Source of the DNA: JANQRV01 sp964533785
Lineage (GTDB): Bacteria; Bacteroidota; Bacteroidia; Chitinophagales; Saprospiraceae
NCBI GenBank assembly: GCA_964533785.1
Contig: CAZHNG010000398.1
Coordinates: 1-5,975, forward strand
Length of the DNA: 5,975 bases
Direction of reading: 5' to 3'
Shown: one piece after another, positions 1-4,867 of the stretch
Layout: each line of letters begins with the position of its first letter
How positions within the stretch are numbered: position 1 is the first letter of the stretch
Program-made: the position numbers and the translations under genes
Notes under the pieces: generated by a model
Databases searched by the model: none
The model's input: only the letters and a program-made list of their open reading frames with translations
What the model was told of the DNA's origin: nothing

Positions 1-150
1 TCTGAAGGATCGATAGAGTGTTCAAGTTGGGAATATAAGGGGGTTGAAGTTAAGACTAATGTTGAAATTAAGACTGAAACGCAGACCATAAGCGTCGAGG
101 AAATTAAGAAAAAAGGAATAGAATTAGGAAGGGAAAGTATAATCTCCTGA
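1..150 (+). CDS. 3' end of an unrecognised gene (partial, 49 codons)
   Basis: An open frame runs from the first base of the window to a TGA at 148-150, and its start lies outside the window. The visible tail is hydrophilic and rich in Lys, Glu, Ile and Thr. It contains alternating beta-like stretches (VEVKTNVEIKTETQTI) followed by a probable short helix (SVEEIKKKGIELGRES). I do not recognise the family. The case for a real gene is that the other two plus frames are interrupted early, and that a hairpin with a downstream T-tract sits exactly at the stop codon, as expected for the end of a transcription unit. The fragment is too short to assign a function, and a chance open frame of this length cannot be excluded. 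Confidence 0.5.
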   Translation, partial: SEGSIECSSWEYKGVEVKTNVEIKTETQTISVEEIKKKGIELGRESIIS

Positions 151-191
151 CATTCATCGTCAGGAGTGAAATGAGCGTCGAATTTTTTTTT
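144..191 (+). terminator. Hairpin plus T-tract at the end of the first gene
   Basis: A perfect 8-bp inverted repeat, CTCCTGAC at 144-151 and GTCAGGAG at 159-166, encloses a 7-nt loop. A run of nine T residues follows at 183-191. The TGA stop of the upstream partial gene (148-150) is inside the left arm. The 16-nt gap between stem and T-run is longer than in a classical intrinsic terminator, so termination may be inefficient, or the hairpin may mainly stabilise the mRNA 3' end. Confidence 0.5.
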
Positions 192-220
192 GATACAATA
201 CACCATGATGTTATATTTTG
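189..220 (+). promoter_or_regulatory. Possible Bacteroidota-type promoter for the cNMP-AlbA_2 gene
   Basis: A TTTG at 189-192 and a TATATTTTG at 212-220 place two TTTG cores 28 nt apart. This fits the Bacteroidota sigma spacing (TTTG, 19-21 nt, TAnnTTTG), but the TA of the -7 box is one base out of register. The predicted start would leave a leader of only about a dozen bases before the ATG at 239. The -33-like box is made from the T-tract of the preceding terminator. The match is imperfect and could be chance in AT-rich DNA. Confidence 0.3.
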
Positions 221-238
221 TACCTATAAAGATCACCA

Positions 239-1132
239 ATGTTGGAAAAAGAACAAGTTAGCGAAATAATCAACAGTAATGCTATTTTCAATAAGCTGGA
301 AGCCGAAGAACTGGAAGCCATCCTAGCGATTGCCGAACGAAAGCATTTTTCACGCAATCAGCAGGTTTTTGCTGCCGATCAACAAGGGCAATATTTTTAT
401 TTAGTGGAAACCGGCTTGTTTATTTTAAGCATCAAAGGGGGGCGCATTAAAACCTTCAAACCCGGTGACATTTTTGGTGAAATTGCCGTGATCAATGAAA
501 ATGTACGCACTGGCACTATCCGGGCGATGGCCGATTCTACTTTGCTTGCCTTCAATGGTAATTTGTTGTACGATGATCAACATATTCCTCCTAAAACGGC
601 GCTCAAAATAACCCGGGCCTTAGCCAAAAGAGTAACCAACTACCTCCGTACTCGCGAACAGGTATCTACCAAAGAACTTATTGAAAATGGAGAAAACGAC
701 ATCGTTGAATTCAAATCTTCGTTGCGTTGGAACCCTAATAAACAAAGTAAGGACAAGTTAGTAGAACATGCGGTGCTGAAAACCATTGCTGCTTTTCTAA
801 ATACGAAAGGGGGCACTTTGATCATTGGTGTGCAGGACGATAAAGAGATCGTCGGTATTGGCCAGGATCGATTTGAGAATTTTGATAAGATCTTCCTGCA
901 TCTCACCAGACTGATCAAGGAGTACATCGGTACGATCCATATTGAATTTACCGACTTCGAGATCGAGACGATCGATGATAAGCACATACTGCGGGTTGAC
1001 TGTGAACCAGCTACCACTCCCGCTTATTTAAAGGAAAGGTACGGCGAAGCATTTTACGTGCGTACGGGACCTGCTTCTACTAATTTGAAGGTGAGTAAGA
1101 TCTATGATTATATCAATATGCGCTTTCATTAA
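239..1132 (+). CDS. Cyclic-nucleotide-binding domain fused to AlbA_2/Schlafen-type domain protein
   Basis: This is a 297-residue, probably cytoplasmic protein with no signal peptide or membrane segment. Residues about 14-115 form a CRP/PKA-type cyclic-nucleotide beta-roll. Its phosphate-binding-cassette-like stretch is FGEIAVINENVRTGTIRA, with Gly80, Glu81 and Arg90 in the places that contact cyclic nucleotide in the family. A helical linker spans about 117-147. Residues about 150-285 match the AlbA_2 (divergent AAA_4/Schlafen) fold: ENDIVEFKSS (152-161), the AAFLNTKGGTLIIGVQDD core (184-201) and a C-terminal AFYVRTGPAS strand (271-280). There is no CRP-like helix-turn-helix, so this is not a standard CRP regulator. 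A plausible inference is that nucleotide binding controls the AlbA_2 module, which may act as a regulator or RNase. The ATG at 239 is chosen because it sits just before the first cNMP helix; no Shine-Dalgarno site is visible. It has no close operon partner. Confidence 0.9.
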   Translation: MLEKEQVSEIINSNAIFNKLEAEELEAILAIAERKHFSRNQQVFAADQQGQYFYLVETGLFILSIKGGRIKTFKPGDIFGEIAVINENVRTGTIRAMADSTLLAFNGNLLYDDQHIPPKTALKITRALAKRVTNYLRTREQVSTKELIENGENDIVEFKSSLRWNPNKQSKDKLVEHAVLKTIAAFLNTKGGTLIIGVQDDKEIVGIGQDRFENFDKIFLHLTRLIKEYIGTIHIEFTDFEIETIDDKHILRVDCEPATTPAYLKERYGEAFYVRTGPASTNLKVSKIYDYINMRFH

Positions 1133-1348
1133 TAAGCTCCTAATACTTTGTCACCTTAGTAAATTAGACCGCCAAACAATTCATGCACTTTATAATTGGC
1201 GTGTTGATGTGTTTATTTGTTGATCTGTTTATTCATTTCAGACGACTTTTGCATTGAAAAAATAAACGCATAAACCAACAAACAACAATGATTTATTTCC
1301 ATATTTGTATGTGAGTAGACACAAATAACAATTCATTTCTAGTACAGA
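1133..1348. other. AT-rich intergenic gap with imperfect inverted repeats
   Basis: This 216-bp gap separates two co-oriented genes. It contains CGCCAA (1170-1175) pairing with TTGGCG (1196-1201) across a 20-nt loop, followed by T-rich DNA, which might be a weak terminator for the upstream gene. A second, broken inverted repeat pairs 1216-1221 with 1277-1282 and 1227-1233 with 1261-1267. A CATATTTG at 1300-1307 resembles a -7 box for the next gene but has no TTTG at the proper upstream distance. I see no coding potential in this stretch. Confidence 0.4.
1170..1201 (+). terminator. Weak terminator-like hairpin after the cNMP-AlbA_2 gene
   Basis: CGCCAA and TTGGCG form a 6-bp G/C-capped stem around a 20-nt AT-rich loop. 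The downstream DNA is T-rich but has no uninterrupted T-run. It lies about 40 bp after the stop at 1132, which suits a terminator. The long loop makes this tentative. Confidence 0.22.
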
Positions 1349-2809
1349 ATGCCAACTGATTCTGCAAAAATCGTACTTCATAATACAGCCATTGCAATAG
1401 GCAGCAATATTGTATTAGAAAATATTAACTGGACGGTCCGGCAAAATGAGCATTGGGTCATTACCGGTAATTGTGGTGTTGGTAAAACGGTTCTTGCGGA
1501 ATATCTTGCTTACAAGCACCGAACCGCTGAGGGGCAACGCTCTTACCCTTTTCTCGGTGAGCGCCCTTCTATTGAGCAGCTCCGGCAAAACATTAGAATG
1601 ATCTCTTTCAAGGACACCAGTAAACTGCTCAATACTGTTCAACACGTACATTATTATCAGCGGCGTTTTAATGCATTTGATTCCGAAGGGTTTTTAACGG
1701 TACGCCAATATTTAGAAGCTGGCGAAATCGATGTGGAATCTCAGAAAGCATGGTTAACCCAAATTGGAATGTACGATTTACTGGATACCGAAACCATTAA
1801 GCTCTCCAGCGGACAAACGCGAAAAATGCTGTTGGCAAAAGTGCTGTTGGCAAACCCGAAAATATTGATCATCGACAATCCTTATCTCGGGCTGGATAAG
1901 AGAAGCCGGCAAATCTTGAATAACCTTTTGGATGATTTGATTTTTAAGAACGATATCACCGTAATATTATCCGGGCATCATACAAGCCTACCCAAGTGTA
2001 TCACTCATCGACTCCACATCGAGGATGATGGTTCCATCCGTAAAGGAAGGATTGCTGACCTGAAGCCCGATCAGCAATCAACAACAATAGACCCGAAAGT
2101 ATTGAATAGTATCCGACAATACTTCAAAAATCAACACCCGCCTGAGGTCCCCGCAGAAATTATCCGGATGGAAGATTTAAATATTCAATATGGCACTAAA
2201 CAGATCCTGAAGGATATCAACTGGCGCGTCGAACGCGGCCAAAAATGGGTCGTGTATGGTCCTAATGGTTCGGGAAAATCTACACTGCTCAGTTTAATCT
2301 ACGCCGACAATCCGCAAGCCTATTCAAAACGCATTTACTTATTTGGCAGAAAAAGAGGGAGTGGTGAAAGTATTTGGGAGATCAAGCGAAGAATTGGTTT
2401 TACCTCACCGGAGTTACATGCCTATTTTAAAGAAAACCAACCCGCCAAAAAGACCGTTCTCACTGGACTAACAGACACGTTTGAGCTGCGCAAAAAACCG
2501 GATGCCGCTGAATTAAAGTTAATGAAGCTGCTATTCCAATATTTCGGGCTGCTCGACGAGATGAATAAGCCTTTCAACAAATTCTCTACCGGCGTACAAA
2601 GGCTATTGTTATTTATGAGGGCGTTAATCAAAGTCCCCTCTGTTTTGTTATTGGATGAGCCCTTTCAAGGTTTGGATGAAAATTGTGTGAGGCTTTGTAA
2701 ATTATTATTGGAAAAGATCCTCACTGAGGAACAGACCTTAATTTTTATTTCCCATTACCGGGAGGAATGGCCGGATGGTATAGAAAATGTTCTGGATTTG
2801 TCGGATTGA
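1349..2809 (+). CDS. modF: ModF/PhrA-family twin ABC ATPase (no membrane domain)
   Basis: This 486-residue protein has two ABC domains and is close in length to E. coli ModF (about 490). Domain 1 (about 7-235) has Walker A GNCGVGKT (40-47), signature LSSGQ (152-156), Walker B ending IIDNP (174-178) and switch His210. Domain 2 (about 271-484) has Walker A GPNGSGKS (304-311), signature-like FSTGVQ (412-417), Walker B LLLDEP (433-438) and switch His469. The segment LFGRKRGSGESIWEIK (331-346) is a hallmark shared with E. coli ModF. Domain 1 lacks the catalytic Glu (Asn177), and the domain 2 signature is degenerate. A head-to-tail dimer would therefore have one consensus and one degenerate ATP site. 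ModF has been linked to molybdate transport and, as PhrA, to photorepair, but its actual role is poorly defined. No modABC genes are seen here. It lacks the ABC-F linker organisation. The ATG at 1349 lies just before the first beta strand; no Shine-Dalgarno site is evident. Confidence 0.9.
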   Translation: MPTDSAKIVLHNTAIAIGSNIVLENINWTVRQNEHWVITGNCGVGKTVLAEYLAYKHRTAEGQRSYPFLGERPSIEQLRQNIRMISFKDTSKLLNTVQHVHYYQRRFNAFDSEGFLTVRQYLEAGEIDVESQKAWLTQIGMYDLLDTETIKLSSGQTRKMLLAKVLLANPKILIIDNPYLGLDKRSRQILNNLLDDLIFKNDITVILSGHHTSLPKCITHRLHIEDDGSIRKGRIADLKPDQQSTTIDPKVLNSIRQYFKNQHPPEVPAEIIRMEDLNIQYGTKQILKDINWRVERGQKWVVYGPNGSGKSTLLSLIYADNPQAYSKRIYLFGRKRGSGESIWEIKRRIGFTSPELHAYFKENQPAKKTVLTGLTDTFELRKKPDAAELKLMKLLFQYFGLLDEMNKPFNKFSTGVQRLLLFMRALIKVPSVLLLDEPFQGLDENCVRLCKLLLEKILTEEQTLIFISHYREEWPDGIENVLDLSD

Positions 2810-2888
2810 AACAACATACAGTTACCCCTAACTTTACTTAACACCCTACAATGTGAGCACTTTACGATACGATACGGCCAGGACTTCC

Positions 2889-4088
2889 TTAATACAACAT
2901 CCCAAATAACCATAAAGGGATCTTATTCCCCGTTCCAAAGTCGATATCATCCGCAGCAATGAAAGCATTGGGTACCCCAATTATCTGCTTATTTGTTTTA
3001 CTAGCTCCTCCTACCTCGAAGACATAAGTCCCATCTACCATAAAATCGCCATATCTAGGAGTAGTAACCTTGTGTTTCTGTGCCAATTGATTATAAAAGA
3101 AAGTTTCACGAATATTTCCCACATTAGGTTTGGAATCCGCCAATGCCCAGGCAATATTCGGATTATCAACAAATATCTTATCAGGTTTGGTTAAACGGCT
3201 CAATTTAGCCCTGCTCCTCAGTAATGCCAAGATCGATGCCCTCTCCAAAGCATCCAGGTATTTTAGCGTAGTCGGCCGGCTAATCCCTACCTTTGCACTC
3301 AACTTAGTAATATCAGGAGTAAACGGTACCGACTCCGCAATGATTTTTAATAACTTTTTGATATTACGGACGCCCCTGTAATCTATTTGAAGAATAGAGG
3401 GTAAGTCTACCTCAATAACCAAATTTGTGACGTTCAATAACTTTGGCAAATAAGTCTTCGGGGACTCCAGGAAGAAAGGGTAGTATCCCGCTTTGAGATA
3501 GTCTTTAAATTTTTTTTGAATATTTCCGATATGATCACCTATTGAAGGGGCCAAAGATGCATGATGCTGCAATATCTCTTGTAAAGTTGTTGATTCTATT
3601 ACCTCGCCGTAATTAAAAGACAAAAACTCTCTAAAGGATAGACCTGGCAGGGTATACATTGCTGCTCTCCGGCTAAGGTCGCTATCACTTTTTAACAAGT
3701 CTAATATCGAAGATCCGGTAAAACAAATTCGAAGGTCAGGCAGGCTATCAAAAATATTTTTTACATCTTTTGACCAATTTTTATGTTTATGTACCTCATC
3801 AATAACCAGAATTTTGTAGCCTTTTTCATAGATCTCTTCCGCAAGTATGATTAATCGGTTGGTTTCAAAATAAAAATCATCTAGACTTACGTAAAGAGCA
3901 GTATTTTTAGATTCCTGATTCCGTTCTTTTACGTATTGTAAAAACATAGTTGTTTTTCCGGTACCTCTACCTCCCAATATGCCAATAAGGCGTTCTGACT
4001 TCCAGTCAATTTCGTGGAATAGAAATCGTTTGTTATTCAAACTAGTTTTGCTAACTAACCTATGGCTAATTTTTTCTAGTCTTTCCAT
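2889..4088 (-). CDS. AAA ATPase with DUF4143-like C-terminal domain
   Basis: This 399-residue protein is of full family length. It belongs to the common AAA_14 plus DUF4143 architecture, whose biochemical role is unknown. The N-terminal AAA domain (about 30-160) shows Walker A GGRGTGKT (39-46), Walker B ILVIDEVHK (93-101), a sensor-1-like CFTGSS (122-127) and an Arg pair (140-141) that could provide an arginine finger. A helical region leads to a probable winged helix at about 256-290 (DITKLSAKVGISRPTTLKYLDAL region). The C-terminus (about 304-399) resembles the DUF4143 restriction-endonuclease-like fold, with Asp348 in GDFMVD and Glu358 in VFEVGG. The usual E-x-K lysine is replaced by Gly360, so nuclease activity is doubtful. 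No membrane segment is seen. The start is supported by AAGGA 8 nt upstream of the ATG. The gene stands alone, downstream of and co-oriented with the V-ATPase operon, and converges with the ModF-like gene across 79 bp. Confidence 0.88.
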   Translation of the reverse strand: MERLEKISHRLVSKTSLNNKRFLFHEIDWKSERLIGILGGRGTGKTTMFLQYVKERNQESKNTALYVSLDDFYFETNRLIILAEEIYEKGYKILVIDEVHKHKNWSKDVKNIFDSLPDLRICFTGSSILDLLKSDSDLSRRAAMYTLPGLSFREFLSFNYGEVIESTTLQEILQHHASLAPSIGDHIGNIQKKFKDYLKAGYYPFFLESPKTYLPKLLNVTNLVIEVDLPSILQIDYRGVRNIKKLLKIIAESVPFTPDITKLSAKVGISRPTTLKYLDALERASILALLRSRAKLSRLTKPDKIFVDNPNIAWALADSKPNVGNIRETFFYNQLAQKHKVTTPRYGDFMVDGTYVFEVGGASKTNKQIIGVPNAFIAADDIDFGTGNKIPLWLFGMLY

Positions 4089-4095
4089 TTTCCAA

Positions 4096-4101
4096 ATCCT
4101 T
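4096..4101 (-). promoter_or_regulatory. Shine-Dalgarno-like site of the AAA/DUF4143 gene
   Basis: On the minus strand AAGGAT precedes the ATG at 4086-4088, with 7 nt between them (8 nt from AAGGA). This spacing is ideal for anti-SD pairing and supports the chosen start. It stands out because the other starts in this window have no comparable purine box, as is usual in Bacteroidota. Confidence 0.4.
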
Positions 4102-4143
4102 CATTGGTTATTATAAGTAATAATTTTTGGTAACTCCGTTTTA

Positions 4144-4209
4144 CAAAACCACATTTTGTTAATGACATTTAACAAAAGTAATGAATGTAAGTCGGATTTA
4201 ACAAAATTA
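4144..4209 (-). promoter_or_regulatory. Tandem Bacteroidota-type promoter boxes for the AAA/DUF4143 gene
   Basis: On the minus strand three boxes occur at exactly 29-nt steps: TAATTTTG (4202-4209), TACTTTTG (4173-4180) and TGGTTTTG (4144-4151). The first two match the -7 consensus TAnnTTTG exactly, and the third misses one base. Exactly 21 nt separate each box from the next, so the TTTG of one box lies where the -33 TTTG of the next should be. The best complete promoter is TTTG (4202-4205), 21 nt, TACTTTTG (4173-4180). It would start transcription near 4166, about 78 nt before the ATG. The downstream pair would start near 4137. Confidence 0.5.
4154..4177. repeat. Perfect 9-bp inverted repeat between promoter boxes
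   Basis: TTTTGTTAA (4154-4162) and TTAACAAAA (4169-4177) are exact inverted copies separated by 6 bp. The right arm overlaps the TACTTTTG box, so a dimeric DNA-binding protein bound here would cover the presumed promoter. An operator is possible, but the element is AT-rich and may have arisen from the repeat units themselves. Confidence 0.45.
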
Positions 4210-4237
4210 CCGGATGTGAAATGCATTTTACATCCGG
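4210..4237. repeat. 28-bp near-perfect palindrome
   Basis: The arms CCGGATGT (4210-4217) and ACATCCGG (4230-4237) flank a symmetric centre AAATGCATTT (4219-4228). The only asymmetry is G4218 opposite T4229. It can be a 12-bp stem with a TGCA loop in RNA, or a two-fold protein site in DNA. On the minus strand the stem is followed directly by TAATTTTGTT, so it might stop read-through from the V-ATPase operon. Equally, it occupies the -33 position of the outermost promoter box of the AAA gene and could be an operator. Confidence 0.7.
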
Positions 4238-4368
4238 GGAGTAATTGCGCGGTTGGACTTAAAATGAAGAATCGAAAAGGAAACTGACCTTGATATTGAC
4301 AAGAATTATCACGGGAAAAATAACAAACAGCCTAGTATTTACTTGGATTCATTTATCACTACGGCCTC
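4238..4368. other. Spacer between the V-ATPase subunit K gene and the palindrome
   Basis: These 131 bp contain no convincing open frame. The only structure seen is the short hairpin at 4331-4346 with a T-rich minus-strand flank, listed separately as a possible terminator. Confidence 0.4.
4316..4346 (-). terminator. Weak candidate terminator of the V-ATPase operon
   Basis: On the minus strand CCAAGTA (4346-4340) pairs with TACTAGG (4337-4331) apart from one A/A mismatch, leaving a 2-nt centre. It is followed by T-rich sequence ending in TTATTTTT (4323-4316). It begins about 22 bp after the subunit K stop. The short, mismatched stem and the very tight loop make this uncertain; the palindrome at 4210-4237 is a competing candidate. 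Confidence 0.25.
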
Positions 4369-4824
4369 CTATGCGATCACTCCATTGATCAAAATGGTAA
4401 CCAGTAGTGCCAAAATAGCGTACAATTCCGGAAATACCGCTAATATCATTGTATTGGCAAAAACATTGTAGCCGGCACCAATTGCGGCGATACCATTGGC
4501 ACATATTTGTCCTTGTCGCATGGAGGAAAAAAGCCCTACGGAACCAAGTGCCAATCCTGCACCTAAAATTCCGGCTGCTTGTGCCATCGTCATATCCATT
4601 CCATTGTCCAGCACTCCCGTCAAAATGAAATAACCCACTAATCCATACAAGCCCTGCGTACTGGGCAAGGCAGCCAAGATCAAGTAGTTACCGAATTTTT
4701 CATTGTTTTTCTTTAACGCCCCTACGGCTGCATTTCCACCGATAGAAACGCCAAAAGCACTGCCGATACCGGTCAAACCAACCATAATTCCAATTCCGAT
4801 ATAAGCGATAATGATAGGTTCCAT
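4369..4824 (-). CDS. ntpK: V-type ATPase subunit K (rotor proteolipid c subunit)
   Basis: This 151-residue, highly hydrophobic protein has four predicted membrane helices (about 4-28, 46-72, 80-104 and 120-150) in a duplicated two-hairpin layout, near the 156 residues of Enterococcus hirae NtpK. Such subunits form the membrane rotor ring that carries the coupling ion past subunit I. The ion-binding residues align position by position with E. hirae NtpK: Leu53, Thr56 and Gln57 in LPSTQGLYG, Gln104 in FSSMRQGQ, and Glu133 in FPELYAIL, corresponding to L61, T64, Q65, Q110 and E139. The complete Na+ ligand set suggests sodium coupling, which is an inference from homology. The start at 4824 places helix 1 directly at the N-terminus, as in the family. 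The gene lies 43 bp after subunit I and appears to be the last of the operon. Confidence 0.95.
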   Translation of the reverse strand: MEPIIIAYIGIGIMVGLTGIGSAFGVSIGGNAAVGALKKNNEKFGNYLILAALPSTQGLYGLVGYFILTGVLDNGMDMTMAQAAGILGAGLALGSVGLFSSMRQGQICANGIAAIGAGYNVFANTMILAVFPELYAILALLVTILINGVIA

Positions 4825-4867
4825 AATTCCGTTTTTGTACGATTTGGTTTAGAAAATTTTTAATTCT

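Larger units (their letters stand above)
4138..4224 (-). repeat. Three degenerate 29-bp direct repeats upstream of the AAA/DUF4143 gene
   Basis: Three consecutive 29-bp units start at 4138, 4167 and 4196. Each opens with an (A/G)TTT(A/T)ACAAAA core on the plus strand. By eye, units 2 and 3 agree at about 20 of 29 positions, and units 1 and 2 at about 15. The last unit runs into the palindrome at 4210-4237. Read in the direction of the gene, each core becomes a TTTTGT box (TAATTTTG, TACTTTTG, TGGTTTTG). The array could be stacked promoters, operator sites for a regulator, or the product of local duplication. Confidence 0.6.

Noticed and set aside
640..1017. Antisense open frame of 125 codons inside the cNMP-AlbA_2 gene
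   Set aside because: It lies entirely opposite a gene with clear domain motifs, its translation is Ser-rich without recognisable motifs, and it has no plausible start region.
239..1132. Ordinary CRP/FNR transcription factor
   Set aside because: No C-terminal helix-turn-helix follows the cNMP domain; an AlbA_2 domain takes its place.
1349..2809. ABC-F translation factor (EttA/Uup type)
   Set aside because: The two ABC domains lack the long charged inter-domain linker and the intact LSGGQ/DEP motifs of ABC-F proteins, while the LFGRKRGSGESIWEIK stretch is specific to ModF-like proteins.
2810..2888. Bidirectional terminator between the convergent genes
   Set aside because: No stem of useful length or T-run was found on either strand; only a trivial CGATA doublet near 2865-2874 is present.
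2889..4088. Toxin-antitoxin or defence module built around the AAA ATPase
   Set aside because: The gene stands alone with no small partner gene, and its architecture is a widespread housekeeping-like or uncharacterised family, so a defence role is unsupported here.
4138..4224. 29-bp periodic repeats as a small CRISPR array
   Set aside because: The units are contiguous, degenerate over their whole length and lack alternating conserved repeats with unique spacers; no cas genes are present. Promoter or operator repeats explain them better.
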